Shown here: one piece after another, positions 38,111 through 50,012 of the stretch
Position numbering within the stretch: position 1 is the stretch's first letter
Layout of the letters: every line of letters begins with the position of its first letter
Origin: Paenibacillus rubinfantis
GTDB lineage: Bacteria > Bacillota > Bacilli > Paenibacillales > Paenibacillaceae
Reading direction: 5' to 3'
Assembly (NCBI RefSeq): GCF_001486505.1
Contig: NZ_LN909047.1
Coordinates: 1 to 63,893 of the forward strand
Length of the DNA: 63,893 nucleotides
Made by a program: the position numbers and the translations under genes
Notes under the pieces: model-generated
Database searches by the model: none
Told to the model about the DNA's origin: nothing
Seen by the model: the letters and a program-made list of their open reading frames with translations, nothing else

Positions 38111-38155
38111 TACCTACTATTGTAAGGTAACCAGGAAAGGAAAAGAGGTGTCAAC

Positions 38156-38779
38156 ATGAAAGGTATCTTAGGAAAAAAACTTGGAATGACTCAAGTGTTT
38201 ACTCCGGAGGGGAACGTAATTCCCGTAACGGTTATTGAGGCAAGCTCTAACGTAGTTCTGCAAAAGAAAGATCTGGAGAACGACGGTTACGAAGCAATCC
38301 AAATCGGCTATGCCGATAAGAAGGAATCCAGAGCAAACAAACCGGAAGTTGGGCATGCGAAGAAAGCAGGCGCAACGCCTAAGCGCTACGTTCGCGAAAT
38401 TCGCGGTGTTGATTTGGCAGGATACGAGGTTGGCCAAGAGGTCAAAGTTGATATTTTTGCTGAAGGCGAATTTGTTGACGTAACAGGTATTTCGAAGGGT
38501 AAAGGGTTCCAAGGCGTAATCAAACGCTGGGGACAAAGCCGCGGCCCAATGGCTCACGGTTCCCGTTACCATCGCAGACCAGGTTCCATGGGTTCTATCC
38601 AAGCGAACCGCGTTCCGAAAGGCAAACGCCTTCCAGGGCATATGGGCAGCGAAACCGTAACGATCCAAAACCTCGAAGTCGTGCGTGTAGATGCAGAACG
38701 CAACGTACTGCTTGTTAAAGGCTCGATTCCAGGTCCTAAAAACAGCTTTGTTAAAATCAAACAAACCATTAAGAAATAA
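38156..38779 (+). CDS. rplC: 50S ribosomal protein L3
   Basis: L3 is an early-assembly protein reaching to the peptidyl-transferase centre. The 207-aa product reads [29 protein letters not shown]. It has the long extension with GTSKGKG-like [13 protein letters not shown] and [16 protein letters not shown] 38156 follows AAAGAGGTG. It is in the usual order after rpsJ and 28 nt before rplD. Confidence 0.97.
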   Translation: MKGILGKKLGMTQVFTPEGNVIPVTVIEASSNVVLQKKDLENDGYEAIQIGYADKKESRANKPEVGHAKKAGATPKRYVREIRGVDLAGYEVGQEVKVDIFAEGEFVDVTGISKGKGFQGVIKRWGQSRGPMAHGSRYHRRPGSMGSIQANRVPKGKRLPGHMGSETVTIQNLEVVRVDAERNVLLVKGSIPGPKNSFVKIKQTIKK

Positions 38780-38807
38780 TTAGCCCTCAAGAAAGGAGGA
38801 ACAACAA

Positions 38808-39431
38808 ATGCCAAAAGTAGCACTTTTCAATATTAGCGGTAGCCAAGTAGGCGAAGTGGAATTGAACGATGCCGTATTCGGAATTGAGCCGAATACACAT
38901 GTTCTTCATGAAGCTGTAGTTATGCAGCGCGCTTCCCTGCGTTTTGGTACGCATAAAGTTAAAGGACGCTCCGAAGTTCGTGGCGGCGGCCGTAAGCCTT
39001 GGAAACAAAAAGGTACAGGTCGTGCACGTCAAGGTTCGATCCGCGCTCCTCAATGGAAAGGCGGCGGCGTGGTATTCGGACCAACTCCGCGCAGCTATTC
39101 CTACAAACTGCCTAAGAAAGTTCGTCGTTTGGCGATCAAATCGGCGCTCTCGTCGAAAGTGATCGATCAGGACATCATCGTATTGGACGCACTTGCGATG
39201 AACGCTCCAAAAACGAAAGAATTCGCGGCGATTTTGAACAACCTGAAAGTGGAACGCAAAGCTTTGGTTGTAGCTCCTAGCTATGACGACAACTTGGCGC
39301 TTTCCGCACGCAATATCCCAGGTGTTAAATTCGTAGCGGCAGACGGCATTAATGTTCTTGACGTGCTGACGCACGACAAACTGATCATTACGAAGGAAGC
39401 AGTTCAGAAGGTAGAGGAGGTGCTCGCGTAA
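38808..39431 (+). CDS. rplD: 50S ribosomal protein L4
   Basis: L4 lines the exit tunnel, and its extended loop reaches the constriction site. The 207-aa product reads [29 protein letters not shown], and the tunnel loop is [34 protein letters not shown] 38808 follows AAAGGAGG. Its stop codon overlaps the rplW start by one base (TAATG), so the two are translationally coupled. Confidence 0.97.
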   Translation: MPKVALFNISGSQVGEVELNDAVFGIEPNTHVLHEAVVMQRASLRFGTHKVKGRSEVRGGGRKPWKQKGTGRARQGSIRAPQWKGGGVVFGPTPRSYSYKLPKKVRRLAIKSALSSKVIDQDIIVLDALAMNAPKTKEFAAILNNLKVERKALVVAPSYDDNLALSARNIPGVKFVAADGINVLDVLTHDKLIITKEAVQKVEEVLA

Positions 39432-39721
39432 TGAAAGATCCTCGCGATATTATCAAACGCCCGGTGATTACGGAACGGTCTACGGAATACATGAACGATC
39501 TGAAATATGTTTTTGAAGTAGATCTTCGTGCCAACAAAACCGAAATCAAACAAGCTGTTGAGTCGATTTTCGGTGTGAAGGTGAAGAGCGTAAACACCTT
39601 GCGTGTTCCCGGGAAGCTGAAACGTTACGGACGCTACTCCGGATACACTCCCGAATGGAAAAAAGCTTTTGTTACATTGACTGCGGACAGCAAGCCGCTT
39701 CAATTCTTTGAATCGGTATAA
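39431..39721 (+). CDS. rplW: 50S ribosomal protein L23
   Basis: L23 sits at the tunnel exit and docks trigger factor and SRP. The 96-aa product reads [51 protein letters not shown] and continues [26 protein letters not shown]. Its start overlaps the rplD stop by one nucleotide, and AGGAGG lies inside the end of rplD. Confidence 0.97.
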   Translation: MKDPRDIIKRPVITERSTEYMNDLKYVFEVDLRANKTEIKQAVESIFGVKVKSVNTLRVPGKLKRYGRYSGYTPEWKKAFVTLTADSKPLQFFESV

Positions 39722-39749
39722 AATCGTTTAAAGTAAGGAGGGAAATCTC

Positions 39750-40580
39750 GTGCCAATCAAAAAGTACAAACCAACATCCCCGGCAAGACGCGCAATGAGC
39801 GTGTCGACCTTCGAAGAAATTACGACGAATCAGCCGGAGAAATCTTTGCTTGCGCCGCTGAGCAAAACAGCCGGCCGCAACAACCAAGGTAAAATCACTG
39901 TTCGTCACCACGGCGGCGGACATAAACGTAAATACCGCATCATCGACTTCAAACGGAACAAAGATGGAATTCCAGGCCGCGTTGCTACGATCGAATACGA
40001 TCCAAACCGGACTTCGAACATCGCTTTGATCCATTATGCCGATGGCGAAAAACGCTACATCATCGCTCCAAAAGGTTTGAAAGTGGGCGATGTGATCGAA
40101 TCCGGCGCAGGTTCCGATATCAAAATCGGTAATGCAATGCCGCTGGAGAACATCCCGGTAGGTACCGTAATCCACAACATCGAGCTGAAGCCTGGCAAAG
40201 GCGGGCAACTCGTTCGTGCTGCCGGAACGGAAGCTCAATTGCTCGGTAAAGAGGAGAAATACGTAACGATTCGCTTGTCTTCTGGCGAAGTTCGTAAAGT
40301 CCTGAAAGTTTGCCGCGCAACGATCGGTTCCGTAGGTAACGGTGACCACGAGCTTGTGAAAATCGGTAAAGCGGGACGCAGCCGCTGGCTCGGACAACGT
40401 CCGGAAGTGCGCGGTGTCGTCATGAACCCGAACGATCACCCTCACGGTGGTGGTGAAGGTCGCGCTCCGATCGGCCGTAAATCTCCGTTGTCTCCTTGGG
40501 GCAAACCGACCCTTGGTTACAAAACGCGTAAAAAAGGCAAAGCTTCTGATAAATATATCGTTCGCCGTCGCACGAAGTAA
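39750..40580 (+). CDS. rplB: 50S ribosomal protein L2
   Basis: L2 is a core protein near the peptidyl-transferase centre and needed for subunit joining. The 276-aa product reads [23 protein letters not shown]. It has the conserved C-terminal [21 protein letters not shown] with the histidine of the PTC-proximal loop. The start is GTG 39750 after AAGGAGGG. rpsS follows after 73 nt. Confidence 0.97.
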   Translation: MPIKKYKPTSPARRAMSVSTFEEITTNQPEKSLLAPLSKTAGRNNQGKITVRHHGGGHKRKYRIIDFKRNKDGIPGRVATIEYDPNRTSNIALIHYADGEKRYIIAPKGLKVGDVIESGAGSDIKIGNAMPLENIPVGTVIHNIELKPGKGGQLVRAAGTEAQLLGKEEKYVTIRLSSGEVRKVLKVCRATIGSVGNGDHELVKIGKAGRSRWLGQRPEVRGVVMNPNDHPHGGGEGRAPIGRKSPLSPWGKPTLGYKTRKKGKASDKYIVRRRTK

Positions 40581-40653
40581 TCCGCATTTCGCGGATCACT
40601 TCGCGGCATGAACGAGCTTAACTTGCAGCGCATTGTGAAGGGAGGATAAATGA

Positions 40654-40932
40654 ATGAGTCGCAGTCTGAAAAAGGGACCTTTTATCGACGGTTACCTGCT
40701 TAAGAAAGTGGAGGAAGCAAGCGCTTCGAACAAGAAGGTCGTGATCAAAACTTGGTCCCGTCGCTCCACAATCTACCCGCAATTCATTGGTCATACGTTT
40801 GGTGTTTATGACGGCCGCAAGCACGTACCGGTGTACGTAACCGAGGATATGGTCGGACATAAGCTGGGCGAATTTGCTCCAACCCGGACCTACAAAGGTC
40901 ATACGGATGACGATAAGAAAACGAGACGTTAA
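40654..40932 (+). CDS. rpsS: 30S ribosomal protein S19
   Basis: S19 lies in the small-subunit head and contacts S13 and bridges. The 92-aa product reads [83 protein letters not shown], fully typical. ATG 40654 follows GAAGGGAGGA. It is 38 nt before rplV. Confidence 0.97.
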   Translation: MSRSLKKGPFIDGYLLKKVEEASASNKKVVIKTWSRRSTIYPQFIGHTFGVYDGRKHVPVYVTEDMVGHKLGEFAPTRTYKGHTDDDKKTRR

Positions 40933-40970
40933 TAACGATAAGTTCTTCGTTTGAGAGGAGGTAATACTAC

Positions 40971-41303
40971 ATGGAAGCTAAAGCACATGCAAGATCGATT
41001 CGTATTGCTCCCCGCAAAGCTCAGCTCGTTATCGACCTGATCCGCGGTAAGCAAGTTGGCGACGCGATCGCGATCCTTCGCCATACGCCAAAAGCAGCAT
41101 CCCCGATCGTGGAGAAGCTTTTGAACTCGGCGATTGCCAATGCTGAACACAACTATTCTATGGATGTAAATAAATTGGTGATTACGCAAGCCTACGTAAA
41201 CCAAGGCCCGACGATGAAACGTTTCCGTCCACGGGCAATGGGACGTGCTAGCCGGATCAACAAACGCACCAGCCACATTACTTTGGTGGTATCCGAAAAA
41301 TAA
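40971..41303 (+). CDS. rplV: 50S ribosomal protein L22
   Basis: L22 binds all 23S domains and its hairpin lines the exit tunnel next to L4. The 110-aa product reads [36 protein letters not shown]. The beta-hairpin tip region is [24 protein letters not shown], where macrolide-resistance changes occur in other species; no deletion is seen. ATG 40971 follows AGGAGGTAA. Confidence 0.97.
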   Translation: MEAKAHARSIRIAPRKAQLVIDLIRGKQVGDAIAILRHTPKAASPIVEKLLNSAIANAEHNYSMDVNKLVITQAYVNQGPTMKRFRPRAMGRASRINKRTSHITLVVSEK

Positions 41304-41316
41304 GGAGGGAAAACGT

Positions 41317-41985
41317 GTGGGCCAAAAGGTAAATCCGGTCGGATTACGAGTAGGGATTATCCGTGATTGGGAATCCAAATGGTACGCAGGCAAAGATTTT
41401 GGTGATCTTTTGCTGGAAGACGTAAAAATTCGTGAACACCTGAAAAATAAACTGAAAGACTCCGCGGTATCTCGGATCGAGATCGAGAGAGCGGCGAATC
41501 GTGTGAACGTGACGATCCACACAGCCAAGCCGGGTATGGTTATCGGTAAAGGCGGTTCGGAAGTGGAAAACCTGCGCGGTGAAATTACGAAAATCGCAGG
41601 CGGCAAAAAAGTTCACATCAACATCTCTGAAATCAAACACCCTGATCTTGACGCAATCTTGGTTGCTGAAAGCATCGCACAACAATTGGAACGTCGCGTT
41701 TCTTTCCGTCGTGCGCTGAAACAAGCGATTCAAAGAACGATGCGTTCGGGAGCTAAAGGGATTAAAACGGCAGTCAGCGGTCGTCTCGGCGGTGCTGAAA
41801 TTGCTCGTACGGAAGGCTACAGTGAAGGAACTGTTCCACTTCATACGCTCCGCGCCGACATCGATTACGGTACGGCAGAAGCGCATACGACTTATGGCCG
41901 CATCGGCGTAAAAGTATGGATTTATCGTGGAGAGGTTCTTCCTACGGCTAAGAAACAACAAGCTGCTCAGGAAGGAGGCAACTAA
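41317..41985 (+). CDS. rpsC: 30S ribosomal protein S3
   Basis: S3 forms part of the mRNA entry site and helicase. The 222-aa product reads [41 protein letters not shown]. It has a KH domain with [15 protein letters not shown] and ends [22 protein letters not shown]. The start is GTG 41317 after TAAGGAGGG; the frame runs back into rplV without meaning. rplP follows after 2 nt. Confidence 0.96.
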   Translation: MGQKVNPVGLRVGIIRDWESKWYAGKDFGDLLLEDVKIREHLKNKLKDSAVSRIEIERAANRVNVTIHTAKPGMVIGKGGSEVENLRGEITKIAGGKKVHINISEIKHPDLDAILVAESIAQQLERRVSFRRALKQAIQRTMRSGAKGIKTAVSGRLGGAEIARTEGYSEGTVPLHTLRADIDYGTAEAHTTYGRIGVKVWIYRGEVLPTAKKQQAAQEGGN

Positions 41986-41987
41986 TC

Positions 41988-42422
41988 ATGTTGGTACCAA
42001 AACGTGTTAAACACCGCAAGCAACAACGCGGTAATATGAGAGGCCAAGCTAAAGGCGGCACCGAATTGAACTTCGGTGAATACGGCCTGCAGGCTCTGGA
42101 GCCGACTTGGATCACGAACCGTCAAATAGAAGCAGCGCGTATCGCGATGACTCGTTACATCAAACGTGGCGGTAAAGTATGGATTAAAATTTTCCCTGAC
42201 AAGCCGATTACTCAAAAGCCTCTTGAGGTCCGGATGGGTAGCGGTAAAGGTAACGTCGAGAAATGGGTCGCAGTTGTGAAGCCGGGCAAAATCATGTTTG
42301 AGCTTGCCGGTGTATCGGAGGAAATTGCACGCGAAGCAATGCGTCTTGCCGCCCACAAACTGCCGATCAAAACGAAGTTTGTGAAACGTGAAGAATTGGG
42401 TGGTGAAGCAAATGAAAGCTAA
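41988..42422 (+). CDS. rplP: 50S ribosomal protein L16
   Basis: L16 organises the A-site side of the large subunit. The 144-aa product reads [88 protein letters not shown], including the arginine hydroxylated in some bacteria. It begins 2 nt after rpsC with AAGGAGG inside rpsC. It overlaps the rpmC start by 11 nt. Confidence 0.97.
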   Translation: MLVPKRVKHRKQQRGNMRGQAKGGTELNFGEYGLQALEPTWITNRQIEAARIAMTRYIKRGGKVWIKIFPDKPITQKPLEVRMGSGKGNVEKWVAVVKPGKIMFELAGVSEEIAREAMRLAAHKLPIKTKFVKREELGGEANES

Positions 42423-42612
42423 TGAACTTCGCAACTTAACCACTGCAGAAATCGAACAAAAAATCGCAGGTTTTAAAGAAGAACTCTTTAACCTCCGTTT
42501 TCAGTTGGCTACCGGCCAGCTCGATAACCCGACTCGGATCCGCGATGTGCGTAAGGAAATAGCTCGTGCTAAAACCGTTATCCGTGAAAGAGAACTTGGG
42601 ATCATCAGTTAA
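42412..42612 (+). CDS. rpmC: 50S ribosomal protein L29
   Basis: L29 is a small helical protein at the tunnel exit next to L23. The 66-aa product reads [63 protein letters not shown], typical in length and sequence. ATG 42412 overlaps the end of rplP. The site GGGTGGTGAAG lies upstream. Translation is probably coupled. Confidence 0.96.
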   Translation: MKANELRNLTTAEIEQKIAGFKEELFNLRFQLATGQLDNPTRIRDVRKEIARAKTVIRERELGIIS

Positions 42613-42664
42613 GAAGCGCTAAGCGAATAAAGCAAAGCGCCTAAGTCCAGGAAGGAGGCTAACC

Positions 42665-42928
42665 ATGAGCGAACGTAACAGCCGTAAAGTGCAAATTGGT
42701 AAAGTCGTCAGCGACAAGATGGACAAAACGATCGTTGTTGCTGTAGAAACCTACAAAAAGCATGATTTGTACCACAAGCGCATTAAATACACGAAAAAAT
42801 TTAAAGCGCATGATGAGAACAACACCGCGAAAATCGGGGATACCGTCAAAATCGCCGAAACTCGCCCGCTGTCCAAAGACAAACGCTGGAGACTCGTTGA
42901 AGTCGTTGAAGAAGCGGTTATCATTTAA
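42665..42928 (+). CDS. rpsQ: 30S ribosomal protein S17
   Basis: S17 is a primary 16S-binding OB-fold protein. The 87-aa product reads [87 protein letters not shown] 42665 follows GGAAGGAGG. It is 36 nt before rplN. Confidence 0.97.
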   Translation: MSERNSRKVQIGKVVSDKMDKTIVVAVETYKKHDLYHKRIKYTKKFKAHDENNTAKIGDTVKIAETRPLSKDKRWRLVEVVEEAVII

Positions 42929-42964
42929 TAGCACGGTAGCTTAGACCGAAAGGAGGAAATATCC

Positions 42965-43333
42965 ATGATTCAACCATTTACACGTTTGCAGGTTGCTGAC
43001 AACTCCGGCGCGAAGGAACTGATGTGTATCCGCGTTTTGGGTGGTACGGGTCGTCGTACAGCGCAAATCGGTGATCTGATCGTTTGCTCCGTCAAACAAG
43101 CAACACCAGGCGGCGTTGTCAAAAAAGGTGATGTAGTTAGAGCGGTAGTCGTTCGTACGAAACGTTCGGTACGTCGTAAAGACGGTTCCTACATTGCATT
43201 CGACGAGAACGCAGCGGTTGTTGTTAAAGAAGATAAGAGCCCACGCGGAACGCGTATCTTCGGACCTGTTGCCCGTGAACTTCGCGACAAGGACTTTATG
43301 AAGATCGTTTCCTTGGCTCCGGAAGTTATCTAA
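42965..43333 (+). CDS. rplN: 50S ribosomal protein L14
   Basis: L14 forms intersubunit bridges with 16S rRNA and binds RsfS. The 122-aa product reads [112 protein letters not shown] 42965 follows AAAGGAGG. The spc section begins here. Confidence 0.97.
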   Translation: MIQPFTRLQVADNSGAKELMCIRVLGGTGRRTAQIGDLIVCSVKQATPGGVVKKGDVVRAVVVRTKRSVRRKDGSYIAFDENAAVVVKEDKSPRGTRIFGPVARELRDKDFMKIVSLAPEVI

Positions 43334-43385
43334 GAACACCCCATAAGCCAAAGGGGAGCCCGATTTAACAGGAGGTGTAAACCAA

Positions 43386-43739
43386 GTGCCTAGACTGAAG
43401 AAGATTCTTGAATCTCATAACAATAAGCTGCACGTCAAAAAGGACGACACGGTGATCGTGATTTCCGGTAAAGACAAAGGCAAAAAAGGCCGTGTCATCG
43501 CCGCTTATCCTCGCGAAAACCGCGTGCTTGTGGAAGGCGTGAACATGGTTAAGAAACATCAAAAACCAAATCAACTGAACCCACAAGGCGGCATCATCGA
43601 GAAAGAAGCTCCGATTCACGTTTCGAACGTAATGCACGTTGATCCGAAGAGCGGAAAAGTAACCCGTATCGGTTACAAAGTATTGGACAACGGCAAGAAA
43701 GTTCGCGTAGCGAAGAGATCCGGAGAAGTAATCGACTAA
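43386..43739 (+). CDS. rplX: 50S ribosomal protein L24
   Basis: L24 starts 50S assembly and lies near the tunnel exit. The 117-aa product has the KOW motif in [42 protein letters not shown]. It ends [15 protein letters not shown]. The start is GTG 43386 after ACAGGAGGTG. It lies 33 nt before rplE. Confidence 0.97.
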   Translation: MPRLKKILESHNNKLHVKKDDTVIVISGKDKGKKGRVIAAYPRENRVLVEGVNMVKKHQKPNQLNPQGGIIEKEAPIHVSNVMHVDPKSGKVTRIGYKVLDNGKKVRVAKRSGEVID

Positions 43740-43772
43740 TCCAGTAACGTTAAGAAAGGAGGTCCATGATTC

Positions 43773-44315
43773 ATGGCAGCAAGATTGAAAGAACGCTTTT
43801 TGAACGAAGTAACACCTGCTTTGGTTCAAAAATTCAACTATACAACGGTTATGCAAGTGCCGAAGATCGAGAAAGTCGTTATCAACATGGGTGTTGGTGA
43901 CGCTGTAGCGAACTCCAAAGTGCTTGATTCCGCAGTAAACGATATGCAGTTGATCGCTGGTCAAAAGCCAGTTATCACGCGTGCGAAGAAATCCATCGCC
44001 GGTTTTAAACTGCGCGAGAACATGCCGATCGGTGTGAAGGTAACCCTTCGCGGTGAGCGCATGTATCATTTCCTCGACAAACTGTTTAATGTAACGCTTC
44101 CGCGTGTCCGTGACTTCCACGGCGTATCGACGAAAGCATTCGACGGTCGCGGCAACTATACGCTGGGCCTGAAAGAGCAACTGATTTTCCCTGAGATCGA
44201 ATACGATCAAGTGGATAAAGTGCGTGGTATGGATATCGTCATCGTAACGACGGCGAAAACCGACGAAGAATCCCGCGAGCTCTTGACGCAACTCGGCATG
44301 CCGTTTGCTAAGTAA
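43773..44315 (+). CDS. rplE: 50S ribosomal protein L5
   Basis: L5 binds 5S rRNA and forms the central protuberance. The 180-aa product reads [58 protein letters not shown]. It has [15 protein letters not shown] and the C-terminal [23 protein letters not shown] 43773 follows AAAGGAGG. It is in the usual order rplX-rplE-rpsN. Confidence 0.97.
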   Translation: MAARLKERFLNEVTPALVQKFNYTTVMQVPKIEKVVINMGVGDAVANSKVLDSAVNDMQLIAGQKPVITRAKKSIAGFKLRENMPIGVKVTLRGERMYHFLDKLFNVTLPRVRDFHGVSTKAFDGRGNYTLGLKEQLIFPEIEYDQVDKVRGMDIVIVTTAKTDEESRELLTQLGMPFAK

Positions 44316-44357
44316 AAGTCCATTTTCTCCGAAACTATTTAGGAGGTGTCAGGCTAA

Positions 44358-44543
44358 GTGGCTAAAACTTCGATGAAAGTTAAACAACAACGTACACCTA
44401 AATTTAAAGTTCGGGCTTATACCCGTTGTGAACGTTGTGGTCGCCCACATTCGGTATTGCAAAAGTACAAGATTTGCAGAATTTGCTTCCGTGAATTAGC
44501 TTATAAAGGCCAGATTCCTGGCGTGAAAAAAGCAAGCTGGTAA
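44358..44543 (+). CDS. rpsN: 30S ribosomal protein S14, zinc-binding type
   Basis: This is the short zinc-binding S14 (type Z). The 61-aa product reads [60 protein letters not shown]. The zinc knuckle is CERC...CRIC. The start is GTG 44358 after AGGAGGTG. Many Firmicutes also hold a longer zinc-independent S14 under Zur control elsewhere; none is in this window. Confidence 0.97.
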   Translation: MAKTSMKVKQQRTPKFKVRAYTRCERCGRPHSVLQKYKICRICFRELAYKGQIPGVKKASW

Positions 44544-44574
44544 TTAATCAACAACGGGAAGGAGGTTTACACGT

Positions 44575-44973
44575 ATGACTATGTCAGATCCAATTGCAGA
44601 TATGCTTACTCGTATTCGTAACGCCAATACGGTGCGTCACGAGACGGTTGAACTGCCTGCGTCCACGATCAAGAAACAAATCGCTGAAATCCTGAAGCGT
44701 GAAGGTTTCATCCGTGACGCTGAATATATCGACGATAACAAACAAGGGATCATCCGTATTTTCCTGAAATACGGCCCGAACAACGAACGCGTCATCTCTG
44801 GACTTAAGAGAATCAGTAAACCAGGCCTTCGCGTGTACACGAAAAGTAATGAAATTCCTCGTGTCCTCGGCGGCTTAGGTATCGCGATTATCTCCACATC
44901 CAAAGGTGTCATGACTGACAAGGAAGCTCGCCAGTCCAAAGCCGGCGGCGAAGTTGTCTGCTACGTTTGGTAA
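44575..44973 (+). CDS. rpsH: 30S ribosomal protein S8
   Basis: S8 is a primary 16S-binding protein and in E. coli the spc-operon repressor. The 132-aa product reads [46 protein letters not shown]. It ends with the RNA-binding [29 protein letters not shown] 44575 follows GGAAGGAGG; ATG 44581 is an alternative but the longer form matches B. subtilis. Confidence 0.97.
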   Translation: MTMSDPIADMLTRIRNANTVRHETVELPASTIKKQIAEILKREGFIRDAEYIDDNKQGIIRIFLKYGPNNERVISGLKRISKPGLRVYTKSNEIPRVLGGLGIAIISTSKGVMTDKEARQSKAGGEVVCYVW

Positions 44974-45003
44974 TTAACGTCTTATAACAAGGAGGTGCAA
45001 TAA

Positions 45004-45546
45004 ATGTCTCGTATTGGTCGCAAACCAATTACAGTACCAAGTGGTGTGGATGTCACACTTGATAATAGCGTCATTACGGTAAAAGGGCCGAAAGGCACTT
45101 TGACTCGTGAGCTTCACAAGGACATCAAGGTATCGGTTGAAGGCAACCTGATTTCCGTTGAGCGTCCTTCTGATAATAAATTACATCGTTCCCTGCATGG
45201 CACGACCCGCTCCGTTGTGAGCAACATGGTCAGTGGGGTAACGGAAGGTTTCTCCAAATCGCTCGAGCTGGTTGGTGTCGGTTACCGCGCAAGCTTGTCC
45301 GGCAACAAACTGGTTTTGAACGTAGGTTACTCCCATCCGGTGGAAATCACGCCGGAAGCGGGCATCGAATTTGAAGTGCCTTCGAATACGAAGATCATCG
45401 TTAAAGGAATTAATAAAGAGCGCGTAGGCGAATACGCTGCTAAAATTCGTTCCGTCCGCGAACCTGAGCCTTATAAAGGTAAAGGGATCAAGTATGAAGG
45501 CGAACGCATCATTCGTAAGGAAGGTAAAGCCGGTAAGAAGAAATAA
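45004..45546 (+). CDS. rplF: 50S ribosomal protein L6
   Basis: L6 lies near the sarcin-ricin loop and the factor-binding site. The 180-aa product reads [37 protein letters not shown]. The second domain ends [28 protein letters not shown], the conserved YKGKGI...R motif. ATG 45004 follows AAGGAGGTG. The gap to rplR is 74 nt. Confidence 0.97.
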   Translation: MSRIGRKPITVPSGVDVTLDNSVITVKGPKGTLTRELHKDIKVSVEGNLISVERPSDNKLHRSLHGTTRSVVSNMVSGVTEGFSKSLELVGVGYRASLSGNKLVLNVGYSHPVEITPEAGIEFEVPSNTKIIVKGINKERVGEYAAKIRSVREPEPYKGKGIKYEGERIIRKEGKAGKKK

Positions 45547-45620
45547 GTTTCTTCTTCTCATGCCGGTCCTTCTGGCGTCTTGAAATGAAATGTCTGTAAC
45601 GGTAAACCGAAGGGAGTGAA

Positions 45621-45998
45621 ATGGAAGTCATGATTACAAAAGGTGATAAGAACAAAGCACGTCTGAAAAGACATTTGCGTGTACGTAAAAAAGTTCAAGG
45701 AACGGCAGCTCGTCCAAGACTGAACGTATACCGTTCTTCTAAACATATCTACGCTCAACTGATCGACGACGTGGCAGGCGTAACGCTGGCTAGCGCATCG
45801 ACCGTCGATAAAGAACTGAGCGGTTCGATCGGCAATGGCGGCAACGTGGAATCCGCTCGCAAGGTAGGCGAATTGATCGCAAAACGCGGTCAAGAAAAAG
45901 GGGTCAAAGTTGTTGTGTTTGACCGCGGAGGATACTTGTACCATGGACGGATTCAGGCGCTGGCTGACGCAGCCCGCGAAGCAGGCCTGGAATTCTAA
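45621..45998 (+). CDS. rplR: 50S ribosomal protein L18
   Basis: L18 brings 5S rRNA to the large subunit together with L5. The 125-aa product reads [50 protein letters not shown]. It ends [22 protein letters not shown] 45621 follows AAGGGAGTG closely. ATG 45630 (MITKGDK, as in B. subtilis) is an alternative start with longer spacing. Confidence 0.95.
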   Translation: MEVMITKGDKNKARLKRHLRVRKKVQGTAARPRLNVYRSSKHIYAQLIDDVAGVTLASASTVDKELSGSIGNGGNVESARKVGELIAKRGQEKGVKVVVFDRGGYLYHGRIQALADAAREAGLEF

Positions 45999-46025
45999 AA
46001 TAATCACTAAAAGGAGGTTAACGAC

Positions 46026-46523
46026 TTGCGTGTAGATCCGAACACTTTAGAACTGACAGAAAGAGTTGTAAACATTAACCGCGTAGCTAAAGTAGTTAAA
46101 GGCGGACGTCGTTTTAGCTTCAGCGCGCTCGTGGTTGTCGGCGACGGCAAAGGTTGGGTTGGCGCCGGGATCGGTAAAGCAGGCGAAGTGCCTGACGCGA
46201 TCCGCAAAGGTATTGAAGATGCCAAGAAAAACCTTGTGCATGTTCCACTCGTGGGAACTTCGATCCCTCACCAAGTAATCGGGCATTTCGGAGCTGGCCG
46301 CGTATTGCTGAAACCGGCATCTGAAGGTACCGGGGTTATCGCTGGCGGTCCTGTTCGTGCGGTTCTCGAACTGGCAGGCGTAGGCGACATTTTGACTAAA
46401 TCTTTGGGTTCTTCGAATTCCATCAACATGGTCAACGCGACTTTGGAGGGCTTGTCCCGTCTGAAACGCGCTGAGGATGTTGCGAAATTGCGCGGTAAAA
46501 CCGTCGAAGAACTTCTCGGTTAA
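46026..46523 (+). CDS. rpsE: 30S ribosomal protein S5
   Basis: S5 lies at the mRNA entry site and affects fidelity and spectinomycin response. The 165-aa product reads [61 protein letters not shown]. The spectinomycin-loop region [10 protein letters not shown] is unaltered. The start is TTG 46026, placed after AAAGGAGG at normal spacing; no ATG is available nearby. Confidence 0.96.
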   Translation: MRVDPNTLELTERVVNINRVAKVVKGGRRFSFSALVVVGDGKGWVGAGIGKAGEVPDAIRKGIEDAKKNLVHVPLVGTSIPHQVIGHFGAGRVLLKPASEGTGVIAGGPVRAVLELAGVGDILTKSLGSSNSINMVNATLEGLSRLKRAEDVAKLRGKTVEELLG

Positions 46524-46535
46524 GGAGGGAATCTC

Positions 46536-46721
46536 ATGGCTAAACTGCAAATTACCCTCGTGCGTAGTTTGATCGGTCGTCCGGAGAACCAACGTACTAC
46601 CGTGAAAACATTGGGTCTTCGCAAGATCAACCAATCCGTTGTTCACAACGATAATCCAGCCATTCGTGGGATGGTTAATCAAGTGAGCCATCTGGTATCG
46701 GTTAAAGAAATCGAAGGCTAA
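46536..46721 (+). CDS. rpmD: 50S ribosomal protein L30
   Basis: L30 is a small large-subunit protein. The 61-aa product reads [59 protein letters not shown], typical of the bacterial family. ATG 46536 follows TTAAGGAGGG, which includes the rpsE stop. It is 52 nt before rplO. Confidence 0.97.
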   Translation: MAKLQITLVRSLIGRPENQRTTVKTLGLRKINQSVVHNDNPAIRGMVNQVSHLVSVKEIEG

Positions 46722-46773
46722 GATCTCACTAGCTTCTTAAGTGCTAACAATAAATAAGGAGGTGCAACGAACG

Positions 46774-47214
46774 ATGAAGTTACATGAGCTTTCCCCAGCT
46801 CCTGGCTCCCGCCAAGAACGCAAACGCGTTGGCCGCGGTACAGGTAGCGGCATGGGTAAAACATCTACTCGCGGTCACAAAGGTCAAAACGCTCGTTCCG
46901 GCGGTGGTGTGCGTCCGGGCTTCGAAGGCGGTCAAAACCCGCTGTATCGTCGCTTGCCAAAACGCGGGTTCATCAATCCGACGCGGAAAGAGTATGCGAT
47001 TGTGAACATCGAAGATTTGAACAACTTTGCGGCGGATACGGAAGTGACTCCTGAGCTGTTGTTTGAACAAGGAATCGTGAAAGACGCGAAAAGCGGCATC
47101 AAGATTCTCGGCAACGGTGAAGTTACTGTCAAGTTGACAGTTAAAGCGAATAAGTTCTCCCAATCTGCGGTAGAGAAAATCGAGGCTGCCGGCGGTAAAA
47201 CCGAGGTGATCTAA
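46774..47214 (+). CDS. rplO: 50S ribosomal protein L15
   Basis: L15 is a late-assembly large-subunit protein. The 146-aa product reads [66 protein letters not shown]. It ends [19 protein letters not shown] 46774 follows AAGGAGGTG. Its stop overlaps the secY start by one base (TAATG), indicating coupling. Confidence 0.97.
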   Translation: MKLHELSPAPGSRQERKRVGRGTGSGMGKTSTRGHKGQNARSGGGVRPGFEGGQNPLYRRLPKRGFINPTRKEYAIVNIEDLNNFAADTEVTPELLFEQGIVKDAKSGIKILGNGEVTVKLTVKANKFSQSAVEKIEAAGGKTEVI

Positions 47215-48512
47215 TGTTTAAAACCATTAAGAACATATGGCATGTTCAGGACCTTCGCAACCGCATTTTGTTTACCCTGTTTATCTTCCTCATTTACCGG
47301 ATCGGTTCCTTCGTTCCGGTTCCGGGCGTTAATAAAGACGTCTTCGAGGCGACAAACACGGCAGGAAGCGACTTGTTAGGGTTCTTGAACACCTTCTCGG
47401 GCGGCGCCCTGAAGAACTTCTCGATCTTCGCCCTCGGGATCATGCCTTATATCACGGCTTCTATCATCGTGCAACTCTTGTCCATGGACGTTATTCCGAA
47501 ATTTGCGGAATGGGCCAAGCAAGGGGAACACGGCAAGAAAAAAATGGCTCAAGTGACTCGTTACGGAACGGTCATTTTGGCCGTGATTCAGGCTTTTGCC
47601 ACATCGATTGGCTTTAACCGGTTGTATGGTACGGAGATGGTACCAAACGCTACGTTTGGTGACTACTTGGTCATAGCGATCGTGTTGACGGCTGGTACAT
47701 CGTTCCTGATGTGGTTAGGTGAGCAGATTACTGAAAGAGGGATCGGCAACGGGATTTCGCTCATCATCTTCGCTGGGATCATTGCATCCATTCCATCGCA
47801 TATTACGACCATTGCTCAATCTGAGTTTATCGTTGAAGGTCAAGCGTTTATCAACGTGGTGAAATCCCTCGCGATTATTCTGGTTTGCGTGTTGATCGTG
47901 ATTGGCGTCATTTATGTCCAACAAGCGATTCGGAAAATTCCGGTGCAATACGCCAAACGTGTAGTCGGCAACAAAATGTATGGCGGGCAGAATACCCATA
48001 TTCCGCTCAAAATCAATGCTGCCGGCGTGATTCCGGTCATTTTCGCCGTTTCCTTGCTGCAATTCCCGGTAGTGCTCGCCAGCTTCTGGTCGACGCATAG
48101 CTGGGCGCAATGGATCAGCAGTAACTTGTCCACCAACCGTCCTCTTGGGATGGTGCTTTATGTCGTCATGATCATTGGCTTTACGTTCTTCTATACGTTC
48201 GTACAGATGAACCCGCAGCAAATGGCTGAAAACATGAAGAAAAACGGTGGATACATTCCGGGGATCCGTCCGGGTAAATCGACGGAAACCTATCTTACTC
48301 GGGTCTTGACCCGTCTGACGATGACCGGCGCTCTCTTCCTGGCCGCCATCTCCATCCTTCCTATGGGCTTGGGGGCTTTGGCCGGATTACCGAGTACGGT
48401 TCTGATTGGCGGTACTTCGATTCTGATCGTCATCGGCGTTGCGCTGGATACGATGAAGACGATCGAAGGCCAATTGATCAAACGTCACTATAAAGGTTTT
48501 ATCAATAAATAG
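47214..48512 (+). CDS. secY: Preprotein translocase channel SecY
   Basis: SecY is the pore of the Sec translocon. The 432-aa product has ten predicted membrane helices, beginning with RNRILFTLFIFLIYRIGSFVPVPGV. The plug and pore-ring region is present, as are cytosolic loops that contact SecA and the ribosome (YAKRVVGNKMYGGQNTHIPLKIN; GIRPGKSTETYL). It starts at ATG 47214, overlapping rplO. With secE at 20872 the window supplies two of the three channel subunits. Confidence 0.97.
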   Translation: MFKTIKNIWHVQDLRNRILFTLFIFLIYRIGSFVPVPGVNKDVFEATNTAGSDLLGFLNTFSGGALKNFSIFALGIMPYITASIIVQLLSMDVIPKFAEWAKQGEHGKKKMAQVTRYGTVILAVIQAFATSIGFNRLYGTEMVPNATFGDYLVIAIVLTAGTSFLMWLGEQITERGIGNGISLIIFAGIIASIPSHITTIAQSEFIVEGQAFINVVKSLAIILVCVLIVIGVIYVQQAIRKIPVQYAKRVVGNKMYGGQNTHIPLKINAAGVIPVIFAVSLLQFPVVLASFWSTHSWAQWISSNLSTNRPLGMVLYVVMIIGFTFFYTFVQMNPQQMAENMKKNGGYIPGIRPGKSTETYLTRVLTRLTMTGALFLAAISILPMGLGALAGLPSTVLIGGTSILIVIGVALDTMKTIEGQLIKRHYKGFINK

Positions 48513-48516
48513 TCGG

Positions 48517-49254
<738 letters not shown>

Positions 49255-49259
49255 GTGTA

Positions 49260-50012
49260 ATGATCATTTGTAAATCCGAAACGGAACTAGGCTTTATGCG
49301 AGAAGCTGGGCGAATCGTAGCGGAAACGCATAGGCTCATGGCAGAATCGATTGAGCCTGGAATTACGACGGGGGAACTCGATCAACTCGCCGATAAGTAC
49401 ATTCGCAGTCAGGGCGCCGTGCCGTCCTTTAAAGGTTACAACGGTTTTCCTTATAGCATTTGCGCTTCGGTCAACGAAGAATTGGTACACGGATTTCCCG
49501 GCAAACGCAAATTGAACGAAGGCGATATCATCACGTTGGATATCGGCGCGGAGTATCGTGGTTTCCATGGGGACTCGGCGTGGACTTATCCGGTAGGCGA
49601 AATTTCGGAGGAAGCCAAGAAGCTCTTGGAAGTCACCGAAGGATCTCTGTATGCGGGCCTTGAGCTTGTTAAACCGGATGTTCGATTGTTCACGATCTCG
49701 CATGCGATTCAGCAATTTATCGAAGCTGCCGGTTTTTCCGTCGTTCGGGAATATGTCGGTCACGGCATTGGCGCAAGCTTGCACGAAGAACCGCAAATTC
49801 CGAATTATGGTTTGCCCGATCGGGGCCCACGGCTTAAACCGGGGATGGTCCTGGCGATCGAACCGATGGTGAACATGGGGAAGCGATATGTTAAGACGCT
49901 GGAAGACAATTGGACAGTGGTCACGGTGGATGGCTCGCTATGCGCTCATTTCGAGCATACGGTAGCTGTAACACCGGACGGGATGGAAATTTTCACGAAG
50001 CTGAATGCGTAG
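49260..50012 (+). CDS. map: Methionine aminopeptidase, type I
   Basis: Map removes the initiator methionine from nascent proteins. The 250-aa product has the dinuclear metal ligands in the usual places: two Asp in [17 protein letters not shown], His in [17 protein letters not shown], and Glu residues in AIEPMVNMG and [11 protein letters not shown] 49260 follows GGGGTTAGGTG. It is downstream of adk and directly abuts the KOW-domain gene. Confidence 0.97.
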   Translation: MIICKSETELGFMREAGRIVAETHRLMAESIEPGITTGELDQLADKYIRSQGAVPSFKGYNGFPYSICASVNEELVHGFPGKRKLNEGDIITLDIGAEYRGFHGDSAWTYPVGEISEEAKKLLEVTEGSLYAGLELVKPDVRLFTISHAIQQFIEAAGFSVVREYVGHGIGASLHEEPQIPNYGLPDRGPRLKPGMVLAIEPMVNMGKRYVKTLEDNWTVVTVDGSLCAHFEHTVAVTPDGMEIFTKLNA